A stretch of 64,000 nucleotides of DNA from Halobacillus salinus (GTDB lineage Bacteria; Bacillota; Bacilli; Bacillales; Halobacillaceae): contig NZ_SRJC01000001.1 in NCBI RefSeq assembly GCF_004684905.1, forward strand, positions 1,240,001-1,304,000. Reading direction: 5' to 3'. How positions within the stretch are numbered: the stretch's first letter is position 1; each line of letters opens with the position of its first letter. Below the pieces are notes generated by a model, which saw only the letters and a list, made by a program, of their open reading frames with translations, was not told the origin of the DNA and made no database searches. Positions 1 through 8,105 of this stretch are shown one piece after another. A program made the position numbers and the translations under genes.

Positions 1-51
1 CCGTAGGTATTGTTTCAACTCTTCCATCAGATCATTTTCTGTAAATGCCAT
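1..51 (-). CDS. Phage protein, probable head-tail connector, N-terminal 17 codons (cut by window edge)
   Basis: An ATG at 51 opens a frame running off the left edge; 17 codons are visible, beginning MAFTENDLMEELKQYLR. A strong ribosome binding site (AGGGGGTGG on the minus strand, about 62-70) precedes it. The gene follows the small head protein and capsid genes in the same direction. In HK97-like phages this slot usually holds the gp6-like head-tail connector, and the acidic amphipathic start suits that family. The identity rests on position and a short N-terminus only. Confidence 0.5.
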   Translation of the reverse strand, partial: MAFTENDLMEELKQYLR

Positions 52-65
52 AGAAAAGCCACCCC

Positions 66-275
66 CTATTTGTCAGAGGATGGCTTGTCAGTAGTTTTCT
101 TTTCTTCTTTCACTTCTTCAATAAATGCCCGTTTATACTTAGGGTGCTTTCTTGACAGTTCTTTTACCCTTGCAGGATTCAGCTTCTTATTGTTTCTTGG
201 ATAGGGGTCTCCAACTTTATAAAAGTGCTTTTCGTCCTTCAGATCTTCAAAGTTATTCACGACCTTATAAGGCAT
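66..275 (-). CDS. Small phage head-region protein (69 aa, unknown function)
   Basis: A 69-residue basic protein with a good ribosome binding site (AAAGGAGG, eight bases before the ATG at 275). It starts MPYKVVNNFEDLKD, contains KVGDPYP and ends in a lysine/glutamate-rich tail. Proteins of this size and style often lie directly after the major capsid gene in siphoviruses of Firmicutes, where they are annotated as hypothetical or head-fibre-like. It lies 24 bases past the FN3 frame and 15 bases before the connector gene, so it belongs to the head operon. No catalytic motif is visible. Confidence 0.6.
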   Translation of the reverse strand: MPYKVVNNFEDLKDEKHFYKVGDPYPRNNKKLNPARVKELSRKHPKYKRAFIEEVKEEKKTTDKPSSDK

Positions 276-298
276 GTTCTTCTCCTCCTTTAATCAAT

Positions 299-568
299 CT
301 AAGCTCCAGTGGTAGTCGTGACCGTCAGTACCTCACTGAGTTCCGACTTCAGCCCGTTTTCAGCAACCGCAACGACTTGATATTCGTATGCAGTGTCAGC
401 TGTCAATCCGGAATCCGCAAGATTGGTTCCTACTCTTGTATCGACCATGACACCATCTCGATAGATTTCATAGTTTGCGATGCCCGCCTCATACGTAACA
501 GCATCCCACGAGACGTCAACTGATGTATCTGTCACATTGGATGCTGTTAGATTTGCGGGCGCATTAGG
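299..568 (-). CDS. FN3 (Ig-like) domain, probable C-terminal extension of the major capsid made by +1 frameshift
   Basis: This frame encodes about 89 residues with a fibronectin type III pattern: PANLTASNVTDTSVDVSWDA near the start, then ANYEIYRDG, then YEYQVVAVAENG, ending in a threonine-rich strand. It begins exactly where the capsid frame stops: the capsid ends CCC TAA (569-564), and moving one base forward gives CCT AAT and continues into the FN3 domain. The in-frame ATG at 597 lies inside the capsid gene with no Shine-Dalgarno sequence, so independent translation is unlikely. Programmed +1 shifts at proline-stop codons that add Ig-like domains to virion proteins are known from phages SPP1 (tail tube) and Listeria PSA. 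The fusion would be about 497 residues. FN3 domains on virions are thought to help weak binding to host surface carbohydrate. Confidence 0.75.
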   Translation of the reverse strand, partial: PNAPANLTASNVTDTSVDVSWDAVTYEAGIANYEIYRDGVMVDTRVGTNLADSGLTADTAYEYQVVAVAENGLKSELSEVLTVTTTTGA

Positions 569-1790
569 GTGTTTCCGCCCCAATATTAGAAATGTCATAG
601 ACTTTGAAGGAGTCATTGTCTTTCGGACGGCCATTCGCAGCCATTCTTGTCATGTACACGCGTTGATCTTCGATGAAACGCACTTCATCAGACTGTTCGA
701 TTTTTCGATTGAATCCGACACCCATGAAGTAGTCAGAGGCAACCCCTGCAACCATCTTGCCGCTCGGCACCGCTACGGACTGAATGATGGTAGCTGGAAT
801 CGGTAGAACGCCGTAAGCATATGTTCCGTTTTGAGTCAGATAAGTCGTAGCACCGAAAACCTTGCTCCAGTAGTCCAATGGATTTACCACAAGGATAACG
901 TTACTTACAGAACGGGTACCATCCTTCGTAAGAGGGGCCATCACTTCTGTTCCAAGTGTGGCTGGATCAAATGCAGTCAGTGTAGTGGCAGATTTATCAG
1001 GATAGACTCCATCCACTACAGCACCGGAGAGATTCTTGATCATACCAATCGGTTGATCATTTCCAGTACCTTTTACAATGGCCTCTTCTAATGCGATGGA
1101 TACGGCTTCGGCAAGTACTGCACGGACGTATCGGTCCAACCACACCGGACCAAGTGCCAACATAGCTTTTGCTACCGGCATGAAGGCAGATAGCTTGTAC
1201 AGGTCGGTGTTCAGCACTTCGAAACCATCATCCAGAAGTTCTTTGATCGTTGATGTCAACTTACCCCAAAACGCTGGGTTAACGGTTCCTTTTTTCGATA
1301 CCCACTTGGTAATACCAGTTGTATTAACAAAATTAATAGCTGTAAGAAGAGGGTGGTTTTGCGTCAAGTCCTCGAACACCCGAGTGATAACCGTCGCCGG
1401 TACCAATGCCTCTACTCCATCAAACCCTTCCCCATCGATAACCTCGTTGTAGTATTTTTTCTCTTCGGAAGTTAGGGGATGCATCCCTCTGGAACTGAGT
1501 ACTTGCTGGTCATTGATTTCTTTGTGCAATAGAGTATTCGCTTCTTGAAGGATATCCGTCTGAATGCCTTCCGCCATGTTAACCATAGCTTCCGCGAATT
1601 TTTCTGAATCTCCGGACTCGAGAGCCGCCACTAGAGCTTCACGTTTCTCTTGATCGGATTGATTGGTCTTGTCCAGGTTTTGAACCCCTGTACCTCCACC
1701 AAAGAACTGCATATTCCCCAGTCTCATAAACGGTTGCTTCTGTTTCGCCTTTAAATCTTTCATCACTGCTTTTTGATTGTGACTCATCAT
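564..1790 (-). CDS. Phage major capsid protein, HK97 family
   Basis: A 408-residue protein with the HK97-type capsid layout. The first 110 or so residues are charged and helical, as in the delta/scaffold domain removed by the prohead protease. The body follows from about residue 120 with FEDLTQNHPLLTAINFVNTTG and ends with RVYMTRMAANGRPKDNDSFK. It assembles the procapsid around the portal. The ATG at 1790 follows AGGAGG and overlaps the protease stop by one base. The gene sits in the standard order portal-protease-capsid. Its stop context CCC TAA is a candidate +1 shift site into the FN3 frame. The family call is from sequence pattern plus context. Confidence 0.9.
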   Translation of the reverse strand: MMSHNQKAVMKDLKAKQKQPFMRLGNMQFFGGGTGVQNLDKTNQSDQEKREALVAALESGDSEKFAEAMVNMAEGIQTDILQEANTLLHKEINDQQVLSSRGMHPLTSEEKKYYNEVIDGEGFDGVEALVPATVITRVFEDLTQNHPLLTAINFVNTTGITKWVSKKGTVNPAFWGKLTSTIKELLDDGFEVLNTDLYKLSAFMPVAKAMLALGPVWLDRYVRAVLAEAVSIALEEAIVKGTGNDQPIGMIKNLSGAVVDGVYPDKSATTLTAFDPATLGTEVMAPLTKDGTRSVSNVILVVNPLDYWSKVFGATTYLTQNGTYAYGVLPIPATIIQSVAVPSGKMVAGVASDYFMGVGFNRKIEQSDEVRFIEDQRVYMTRMAANGRPKDNDSFKVYDISNIGAETP

Positions 1791-2536
1791 TATTCCTCCT
1801 CTTTCTTAAAACGATTCAACAAGTTTGGGATTGGTTTCTTCGCATTAGCTGCGTACTTTTGTAGTAATGAATTCTTGACTGGTTCCTTTGGTTCGTCTTT
1901 CTCCGGCTCTTCAATCTCTTCATCTGCGAAGCCAAGCGTCACCGCTTGGGAAGCTGTCAGGAAGCTCTCATCCTCTAATAAGTCCTCCAACTCCTGACGA
2001 GTACCAGTGAACTTATCTTCATAGGCCGCGATGTAGGCTTCTGCAATCTGATCTAAGTCATCCGCTACTTTCCGGAATTCTTTGGCGTTCCCGAGGGCAA
2101 TTGTCCAAGCATGGTGAACCATTAGGGTGGATGTCTTCGGCATAAAGAGCTTATCTCCACCCAACGCGATAATGGATGCAGCACTTGCGGCCAATCCGTC
2201 CACATAGACATTCACCTTCGCCTCCTGACGTTTTAGCTGATTATAGATAGACAACCCATCAAAAACGTTTCCTCCAGGACTGTTGATGTAGATATTAATC
2301 GTTTCGGATTCCGTTTCTTTCAAGAAAGTCATTACATCTTTCGCTGAAACGGAATCTCCGAACATGGATTCACCAATAGGTCCATAGATGAATAGATCCG
2401 CTTCCTTGGATTCCTCTTTCTCTTCTGCACGGAATTCCGTCTTCATATTATCTAAATAGGGTTTGATTAGCTCATTTTCACTAAGGTTTGCTAGCGTTGC
2501 AGACGCAAATACACTCTTCCGGTTCAATTCGTTCAT
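1790..2536 (-). CDS. ClpP-like prohead protease
   Basis: A 248-residue serine protease of the ClpP/SppA fold used by many phages to mature the head. Visible features are INSPGGNVFDGLSIYNQL (about 85-101), the catalytic serine in GLAASAAS (Ser118) and the catalytic histidine in LMVHHAW (about His141). The C-terminus from residue 205 is charged and probably flexible. In the family the enzyme removes the capsid delta domain and itself during maturation. The start overlaps the portal stop by four bases (ATGA), so the two are translationally coupled, and the stop overlaps the capsid start. Confidence 0.92.
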   Translation of the reverse strand: MNELNRKSVFASATLANLSENELIKPYLDNMKTEFRAEEKEESKEADLFIYGPIGESMFGDSVSAKDVMTFLKETESETINIYINSPGGNVFDGLSIYNQLKRQEAKVNVYVDGLAASAASIIALGGDKLFMPKTSTLMVHHAWTIALGNAKEFRKVADDLDQIAEAYIAAYEDKFTGTRQELEDLLEDESFLTASQAVTLGFADEEIEEPEKDEPKEPVKNSLLQKYAANAKKPIPNLLNRFKKEEE

Positions 2537-3666
2537 TCGTCCTCACCCCCTTTCAAGAATTTCCTGATTTCTTCATAGTTTTTGGTGATGAAGTATTCAT
2601 CTGCCCATCCTTCATCGATTGGCTCCTCGTCTATCATTCGTTTGTTATCATTAACAGAATGCGTCCCCGAAGACAGGAATTTCTCCATCGCCCCGGCCAG
2701 TTTCACAGGATCCACGTATTTGATAAGCGATGTGTCAATTTTCAGGAAGGTACGATTCAAATAATCCTCTTTGGTATATTGCTTCCGGTTTATTTCATCT
2801 TCTAACAACTCCGCAATGGGCTGAACGCAGAACATCAGAAAGTTGTCGGTTTGATCCTCAACATCTGCCAAGTCTCCTTTAATTAATCCCTTTGGAATGT
2901 GAAAAGCCATACTGACCATGTCCACGATGTCATCCACGATGGCACGCACATCTCTGCTTGTTTGACCGGTTAACTGAATCTCTTCGTATTCAAGATTGTT
3001 CTGTAAGGGTAGAACAGATGCGCTCTCTGCAGTCATGAAACGCTTCAGTTGATCATTGAACATTTTTTCTCTCTTCGCTTGTTCTTCTCCCTTTTGCGAG
3101 GAAACGCCAGGCGTTTTGACTTTCGCCCTCAGTGCATTGGAACGTTTGTAATAGTTGATGGCGGAAGTCAATAATTTTCCATAACTCGCATACATGTTGT
3201 CGATAACACTCTTGATCCGCTTATTATTCAGCTTGAAATGAAAAACTTCACTTTCTGTAAAACGCCGATTCAGTTGATAGTTCTTGATGACCACGTTCCT
3301 ATACTGATTTTCATACAAGGCAAACTCTTTCATATCGTAAGACTCCGCTACATATAACTGTCTGTTCTGCATCACAAGTAAGCATTCGTTCTCCATGACC
3401 AACTTGGAAACAAATTCGTGAAAAAATTCACTGGCGTTCTGGTTTTGGTTGGGTTGTACATTGAAAAGGTAATGGTTGTTCTTCTTGACTTCTTTGCCTT
3501 TCTCATAAGTCCTGAACTTGGATCGGATTAATGTATTCGCAATGAGGTTGATACACGTCTGGACAGCTAAGTTCTTGTAGTGATACTCAATCCCTAAGTC
3601 AATCCATACCTCTTGCAAATTCATCTCTTTGTCACTAGTGAACCCGAACAGTTCTCTTATTCCCAC
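2533..3666 (-). CDS. Phage portal protein, HK97 family
   Basis: A 377-residue portal protein, the dodecameric ring through which DNA enters and leaves the head and on which the terminase docks. Typical features are the early YKNLAVQTCINLIANTLIRS, then NHYLFNVQPNQNQNASEFF, and later the AFHIPKGLIKGDLADVEDQ stretch found in this family. It lies between the terminase and the protease, 14 bases downstream of the terminase stop, in the standard cos-phage order. The length is at the shorter end of the family (about 375-430). Confidence 0.9.
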   Translation of the reverse strand: MGIRELFGFTSDKEMNLQEVWIDLGIEYHYKNLAVQTCINLIANTLIRSKFRTYEKGKEVKKNNHYLFNVQPNQNQNASEFFHEFVSKLVMENECLLVMQNRQLYVAESYDMKEFALYENQYRNVVIKNYQLNRRFTESEVFHFKLNNKRIKSVIDNMYASYGKLLTSAINYYKRSNALRAKVKTPGVSSQKGEEQAKREKMFNDQLKRFMTAESASVLPLQNNLEYEEIQLTGQTSRDVRAIVDDIVDMVSMAFHIPKGLIKGDLADVEDQTDNFLMFCVQPIAELLEDEINRKQYTKEDYLNRTFLKIDTSLIKYVDPVKLAGAMEKFLSSGTHSVNDNKRMIDEEPIDEGWADEYFITKNYEEIRKFLKGGEDE

Positions 3667-3680
3667 GGTTTCTCACCCCC

Positions 3681-5342
3681 TTAAAAGACCATGACATCGA
3701 ATGGTTCAAACGGCTGCGCTTCTTCCAGTTCATCGTCTTCTACGAGCGCATGTAAAAAAGCGAAAAACCCATCGGTTTTCCGCTTGTCCTTATCGATCTT
3801 GCAGTATTCCATATTGCCATTTCCCTTTTCATCTTTGTACACGTTGCCCACATACCACCTCATGAGGGGATCGTCACCGAAAACGACCGTTTGATTGATG
3901 AACATCTCATCCACAAGGGGAGAGAGCATAGCATGAGTCGCTGGTCCTTTCCGTACAATTTCTACTTCAAAGCCGGCTTCTTCAAATTTAGGCTTAAGGA
4001 TGGCAGCGCGGTACTTGTCCATCACTATTTTTTTAATATGGAACGTTTCTAGCATATCGATGAACCAGTTCACAACCTTGTCTGGATCTATCGATTTTCC
4101 ATACTCGATGGTACAAAGGTTCTTCTCTTTGGCTATTTCGATAATCTCAGGATTGATGTCTTGCAGCTTAAGGGCCAGATGGTGGATAAACGTATGCTGC
4201 TTCCAATACCGCTTCCCGTCATGCTTGAACATAATACCCACCGAACAGAAGTCACGGATATCTGCGTAGTCCAAAGCACCTAAAGCCGGAAAGCCCTCCA
4301 CCTCATCCGGGAATGATTGATCTGTTGCCAACCGGTCTTCATAGGTCGCTACTTCCTTGCGGACATCTTCTTGTGGGCAGTTCATCCGTTTAGTCATAAA
4401 CTCCAGCCTCAGGGAAGCGTTGATTTGCATATCGTGATATTCCTGCTTCATTTCTGTCTGAAGGTTTTCTAAATACGGAAATGATGGATTCGCTTTTTCC
4501 CATTTGCTTGGATCATCCACTTCTTCTTCGTTATCCAGTTTGCATATGAATGGAAATAAAGTTGATTCAGGCAGCTCCTTATTCAATACCATTTGCGCTT
4601 CTTTCTTCATGTCATCTAATACACCACCACGTACATAACCATCTGTTGTGATGTAAAACGTGCGGGGGTCCTTTTTCTTACCTAGCCCGGAGGTGAACAC
4701 TTTGACATTGCTGTAATCCTCATATTCATGAATCTCATCAAAAATTACTGCTCCGGATCTTTTACCATCTTTCGTCCTGGCATTGGAGGTATTGTATTCT
4801 ATTTTCGATTTAGTTTTCCGATGCTGGATCAACATCTTGGAATAATAAAAGATATTTTTCATTTTCTTTTGTCTGGACGGGTCATCAATAACATCGTAAA
4901 CGTCCTCAAAAGATGTCTTTGCCTGCTTCTCTGACGTAGCGACAATATCGATATCATACCGATGGATCCCGTGATGGTTACTCATCATATAAAAGCCATT
5001 AAAAGAAATATAACCATTCTTGCCCGCTCCGCGACCAAGCTCCAGCAAGAAGCGATTGAACATCAACCGGCCATCCTCGTATCTAACTCCATAAATAAAG
5101 GCATTGCAAAATCTTTGCCATGCCAACAATTCAAAGAAATAGGGTTCTGGTTTCTTTACTGAGTTTTCAATTGCTTCCGCATCGATAACAACACCTGGTT
5201 GATCGAGTTTCCACTTTAAGAATTTCATCAGCTGCTTCTGCTCTTCACACGATTCAATTTCTCCTTGCTCGACCATCCGCATATAGTCATCGATATAAGG
5301 ATGGTATTTATATGTCTTCGATTTCATCTTCATCGCCCGCAT
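3681..5342 (-). CDS. terL: Phage terminase large subunit (TerL)
   Basis: ATPase-nuclease motor that cuts concatemeric DNA and drives packaging. The N-terminal ATPase has a Walker A variant GRGAGKN and a Walker B box AVIFDEIHEYED; a nuclease domain follows, with acidic motifs such as GALDYADIRDF and MDKY. The start is not settled: the open frame begins at 5384, but ATGs at 5342 (MRAMKMKSK) and 5333 are more plausible because the frame overlaps the small-subunit gene, and none has a strong Shine-Dalgarno sequence. Translation probably couples to the small subunit stop at 5308. At about 550 residues it is normal for the Terminase_1 family. Confidence 0.92.
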   Translation of the reverse strand: MRAMKMKSKTYKYHPYIDDYMRMVEQGEIESCEEQKQLMKFLKWKLDQPGVVIDAEAIENSVKKPEPYFFELLAWQRFCNAFIYGVRYEDGRLMFNRFLLELGRGAGKNGYISFNGFYMMSNHHGIHRYDIDIVATSEKQAKTSFEDVYDVIDDPSRQKKMKNIFYYSKMLIQHRKTKSKIEYNTSNARTKDGKRSGAVIFDEIHEYEDYSNVKVFTSGLGKKKDPRTFYITTDGYVRGGVLDDMKKEAQMVLNKELPESTLFPFICKLDNEEEVDDPSKWEKANPSFPYLENLQTEMKQEYHDMQINASLRLEFMTKRMNCPQEDVRKEVATYEDRLATDQSFPDEVEGFPALGALDYADIRDFCSVGIMFKHDGKRYWKQHTFIHHLALKLQDINPEIIEIAKEKNLCTIEYGKSIDPDKVVNWFIDMLETFHIKKIVMDKYRAAILKPKFEEAGFEVEIVRKGPATHAMLSPLVDEMFINQTVVFGDDPLMRWYVGNVYKDEKGNGNMEYCKIDKDKRKTDGFFAFLHALVEDDELEEAQPFEPFDVMVF

Positions 5343-5664
5343 TATTCTTAAAGGAAATCTCAATAAGTTTAATGAGCTTATCATAAGCAGCTGTATAACG
5401 GTTCATCGTCGTGTTATAGGATTTTTGAGCAGGGTTTTCAATCAACATTTTTTGAGCCCCATTTTTATATGTGTAAGTCGGGCCTTTTGATTTGATCGTC
5501 GACTCTAAGATTTCAAGCTGAATGGTCATAAAGGCAATTCGTTCAATCAACTCTTTTACCACTTCTCGAACATTTTCAGGAAAATCGAGTACCAAAGAGT
5601 TGAGCCGGTCAACCTCTTCTTGGATCATTTTGTCCTGTTTCTCGATGCTGGGTTTCCTTGCCAT
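5308..5664 (-). CDS. terS: Phage terminase small subunit (P27 family)
   Basis: A 118-residue helical protein resembling the P27-type small terminase subunit, which recognises the packaging site and hands DNA to TerL. It shows VREVVKELIERIAFMTIQLEILE in the first half and the family-like NPAQKSYNTTMNRYTAAYDKLIKLIEISF in the second, with an acidic tail. It overlaps the start of terL. A G-rich leader (GGGGTGGGGTCAA) lies directly upstream. The candidate cos region is immediately 5' of it, as in many HNH-containing cos phages. Confidence 0.82.
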   Translation of the reverse strand: MARKPSIEKQDKMIQEEVDRLNSLVLDFPENVREVVKELIERIAFMTIQLEILESTIKSKGPTYTYKNGAQKMLIENPAQKSYNTTMNRYTAAYDKLIKLIEISFKNNAGDEDEIEDI

Positions 5665-5774
5665 TTGACCCCACCCCCCCTCTCACGTGCGAAATGGCCA
5701 AAAATGTTTTTTCCGATCTCCCCCTCCTCGTTTCACGGTTCCCCAGAAAAGGTGTAAAACTTTTTGAGGGGGGG
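5665..5774. other. Candidate cos (packaging) region between HNH and terS
   Basis: A non-coding stretch of 110 bases with unusual composition: runs of C at 5674-5680 and in 5720-5727, a run of seven G at 5767-5773, and short G/C-rich blocks separated by A/T tracts. In cos-type phages with an HNH gene beside the terminase, the cohesive-end site lies in this interval. The assignment is by position and composition. No nick site can be fixed from one prophage sequence. Confidence 0.4.
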
Positions 5775-6092
5775 TCACCATCTTTCTTCATTCATAAACT
5801 TAGGTTTCTTTTTTCTGATGTATTTCTCTAATCGTTTGTGTTCCTTGTTGTGGCAACTAATGCATACTGCCTCGACATTATCCAACTGCAGTGCAAGCCA
5901 AGGATGCGTCTTTACTTCTTTAAAATGGTGAACGTTTTGTCCTAGTCCGACTTTACCTTTACGTTTACACTCTTGACATTCATTGTTGTCCCGTATTAAT
6001 GCTTTAGTTCTCACTTCCCTCCAAGCATCGGATTGATAGAACTTAACCATCTTATCTTCTTTGATTAGCTTCTTTATTTGCTTAATATCCAT
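5775..6092 (-). CDS. Phage HNH endonuclease
   Basis: A 105-residue HNH nuclease. The zinc-binding cysteines are CQEC (about 38-41) and CISCH (about 77-81), and the catalytic core carries the pair in NVHHFKEV. The C-terminus is lysine-rich. In many cos phages a short HNH protein next to the terminase is required together with TerL and TerS for specific cutting at cos, and this gene occupies that place. The ATG at 6092 has GAGG eight bases upstream. A terminator at 6111-6139 separates it from the cargo genes transcribed in the same direction. Confidence 0.88.
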   Translation of the reverse strand: MDIKQIKKLIKEDKMVKFYQSDAWREVRTKALIRDNNECQECKRKGKVGLGQNVHHFKEVKTHPWLALQLDNVEAVCISCHNKEHKRLEKYIRKKKPKFMNEERW

Positions 6093-6110
6093 GGATTCAA
6101 CCTCAATACT

Positions 6111-6139
6111 AAAAAGACATCTGCAACATTGCAGATGTC
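6111..6139 (-). terminator. Strong terminator closing the cargo operon
   Basis: A perfect 10-bp stem (6116-6125 with 6130-6139), four-base loop and a run of five T on the minus strand. It ends transcription of the two-gene cargo unit and insulates the packaging genes. Confidence 0.85.
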
Positions 6140-6191
6140 TAAGTTCTTATACTTTTCACAAGTGAAGATAAGACAAAAATCAACTCAAATT

Positions 6192-6833
6192 CTATTGACT
6201 CCTGTCTGTCTCCTTGATTTTTGTTATAGCCTTTTGTACAGCTGTAGTAGAGAAAACTGAATACAAGTTAAAAACAAAGGACTTTAACTCAATCATGCTG
6301 TTAAATACGAAAGAAAGATATATTACCATTAATAATGAATAAAGCATGTTATTGCATTTAGTACTAAAATAAGGTAATGCCCAATCAGTCGGCAACCCAC
6401 TTAAAACGACAAATAATACAAAGTTCACTATTAACAAAGTAAGGTAAAGTAATGATATAGCAAAGAAGTAGTTATTATAAGTTAAAAAATAGCTTCTTTT
6501 CCCTTGATTAGTTTTCAATAGACCTATCAAAGTTTCGCCAGTTGCTAATGCTTGGAATATAGCATAACCGGTAATAATAAGAGCTAATATCGCTACTGAG
6601 ACTGTAGTGACATAATTCACTATTCCAAGTGCATGCTCAATCCCGTTAACACTGTTGATAAGTACAAAGTAGTACAATATCATGATAAGTATAGCAAAAC
6701 CAACAATCACCAAAAACCTATTCCTGGAAGGTTTCAATAAAGATATACTATTTTTAAATACACTTTTGAAATTCAGGTCTTCCAATAATTGATTTGCATT
6801 ACCACTGAGCTTTTCCTTATCTTCTGGCTTCAT
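6192..6833 (-). CDS. Unknown four-helix membrane protein (prophage cargo)
   Basis: A 213-residue protein that I do not recognise. Four strongly hydrophobic segments are visible: RFLVIVGFAILIMILYYF (about 39-58), VTTVSVAILALIITGYAIF (about 75-95), FFAISLLYLTLLIVNFVLFVVL (about 123-145) and a last one around MLYSLLMVIYLSFVF (about 162-178). Both ends are charged and probably cytoplasmic. It starts nine bases after the stop of the upstream 315-residue protein, so the two form one operon ending at the terminator at 6111-6139. The zone is AT-richer than the structural genes and stands between the packaging and regulatory modules, a usual site for phage cargo. A membrane protein paired with a soluble partner fits defence or exclusion systems, but that is inference. 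Confidence 0.6.
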   Translation of the reverse strand: MKPEDKEKLSGNANQLLEDLNFKSVFKNSISLLKPSRNRFLVIVGFAILIMILYYFVLINSVNGIEHALGIVNYVTTVSVAILALIITGYAIFQALATGETLIGLLKTNQGKRSYFLTYNNYFFAISLLYLTLLIVNFVLFVVLSGLPTDWALPYFSTKCNNMLYSLLMVIYLSFVFNSMIELKSFVFNLYSVFSTTAVQKAITKIKETDRSQ

Positions 6834-6842
6834 ATAATAAAC

Positions 6843-7790
6843 CTACTCTCTAGAAGAAAATAACTTTTCAAGCCCATCATAAAAACGACTATATATAGAT
6901 TGGTTTTCTTCACTTGTTTCATTGAATTCATTTTTCGTTAAAGCCTTACCGGAAATTTCATCGAAGCTTTCATCAAAATCTACATCTTCTTCAAGTCTGA
7001 ATACAGATCTTTCTGTAAAGTCTTCATCGTTAAGTGTCCTTACACTCTCGTCTTCATATTCAGCAGTAATAGAAGGTCTTACTAAACCTTTGGTCTCTTC
7101 CAGAGTCTCTCCTACTTTTTCAAAGTTCTTCGGACTATTGATTTGAATATTTCCGGTCTTACTTTCATATTCAGGCAACTGACTACGCAACTCATTCACA
7201 ATATCATTTTGGGGTATGTCTCCATTCAAAGGATAAAAACGGAAGACAGCTCTTTGAATTTTTTTAACCTTCTCAAGCTCTTCTTGAATTTTCCCTGTTA
7301 ATGGAATAGCAACTACGTGTAGATTTGGCTTAGGAAGCTTTTCTTCCTGATCACTTTCTTGGTCACTGTTGGCTTCTCTCACGTATCTTTTCAAATACCA
7401 TTCAGCTACATTAGAAAACTGTGATACCGTCGGGCTTCCTTTTTGATTCTTCACTAGAACCATCCGATGGTTTTTTAGGTTAATTACAAAGTATGAATAT
7501 GGATCAGATTTTATGTTAACGTCGGTGTTCTCGAGTTCTCCTTTACTATTTCTCTGAGATTTAACTTCCAAATGAGTACCTTTCACAAATAGACCGACCA
7601 ACATGAATATTCCATTTCTCATAGTGAGACGCACATTTTCGATAGTGTAGTTAACACCCTTTATTTTCCTAACGTAATCTTGTTGAAATGCCGGTATTAT
7701 AACTCTCTCTAGATTAGTTAACAGAGGTTCATCCTCTTTACCGAACGTACAGTTGAAATTTGCGATAAATGCATCTTTTTTATCTTTCAT
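6843..7790 (-). CDS. Unknown soluble protein of about 315 aa, partner of the membrane protein (prophage cargo)
   Basis: The best start is the ATG at 7790, preceded by AAAGGGG; an open frame extends to 7868 without signals. The first 140 residues look like a mixed alpha/beta domain with SYFVINLKNHRMVLVKNQKG. The middle has IPLTGKIQEELEKVKKIQR followed by VFRFYPLNGD. The last 100 residues are strongly acidic and low in hydrophobics (EEDVDFDESFDEISG), probably disordered. No nuclease, helicase or NTPase motif is seen. The overall style recalls uncharacterised DUF4747-like proteins, but I cannot confirm that. It is the first gene of the two-gene unit. Confidence 0.55.
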   Translation of the reverse strand: MKDKKDAFIANFNCTFGKEDEPLLTNLERVIIPAFQQDYVRKIKGVNYTIENVRLTMRNGIFMLVGLFVKGTHLEVKSQRNSKGELENTDVNIKSDPYSYFVINLKNHRMVLVKNQKGSPTVSQFSNVAEWYLKRYVREANSDQESDQEEKLPKPNLHVVAIPLTGKIQEELEKVKKIQRAVFRFYPLNGDIPQNDIVNELRSQLPEYESKTGNIQINSPKNFEKVGETLEETKGLVRPSITAEYEDESVRTLNDEDFTERSVFRLEEDVDFDESFDEISGKALTKNEFNETSEENQSIYSRFYDGLEKLFSSRE

Positions 7791-8042
7791 TATAATCAAT
7801 CCCCTTTCAATCCTACATATTTCGACATCAATACATATTATCCCTTTTATCGAAGGGAAATTTTTCACAGGATATCAGAGGGTGATTTATATTCTAATAT
7901 ACATTTCCTATTTTCTGCTTTCTGATGTAGGTACATACCAATAATGAATTTTTTTTGGGTAACCTCTACTTATAGGTGGCTTAAGTACCTCTGAATTTTA
8001 GATACGAAAATATAACCCATTTTTTTCTAAAATTAAAGGTTT

Positions 8043-8071
8043 TTGGAATTTTATGTTGAAAAGAGTATATT
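8043..8071 (+). promoter_or_regulatory. Sigma-A type promoter of the lone plus-strand cargo gene
   Basis: TTGGAA at 8043-8048, 17-base spacer, TATATT at 8066-8071. It lies 35 bases before the ATG at 8106 and is followed by AGGAGG at 8095-8100. Confidence 0.65.
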
Positions 8072-8087
8072 AAGGGCGAAAGGGTCT
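8072..8087 (+). repeat. Left copy of inverted repeat flanking the plus-strand cargo gene
   Basis: AAGGGCGAAAGGGTCT, matching the reverse complement of 8763-8778 at 15 of 16 positions. It lies between the -10 box and the ribosome binding site, so it is mostly in the 5' leader of the mRNA. Confidence 0.7.
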
Positions 8088-8105
8088 TTAACACAGGAGG
8101 AACCA

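Larger units (their letters stand above)
7791..8105. other. Divergent AT-rich intergenic region of the cargo zone
   Basis: About 315 bases between the minus-strand cargo pair and the plus-strand gene at 8106. It holds the plus-strand promoter (8043-8071) and must hold the minus-strand promoter, which I could not assign with confidence. No coding potential is apparent. Confidence 0.5.

Noticed and set aside
299-634. Separate 111-residue FN3 gene starting at 634 or 597
   Set aside because: Both starts lie inside the capsid gene and lack a ribosome binding site; the frame joins the capsid exactly at a shifty stop.
152-1452. Plus-strand frames opposite the FN3 and capsid genes
   Set aside because: They are antisense shadows with skewed composition and no ribosome binding sites.
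5609-5791. 60-residue minus-strand frame across the terS-HNH gap
   Set aside because: It runs through the oligo-G/C block in another frame than terS, has no recognisable features and looks like a shadow over the packaging site.
6192-7790. Kiwa-type defence pair (four-helix KwaA with KwaB)
   Set aside because: The membrane protein size agrees, but gene order is reversed and I see no KwaB-like sequence in the soluble partner.
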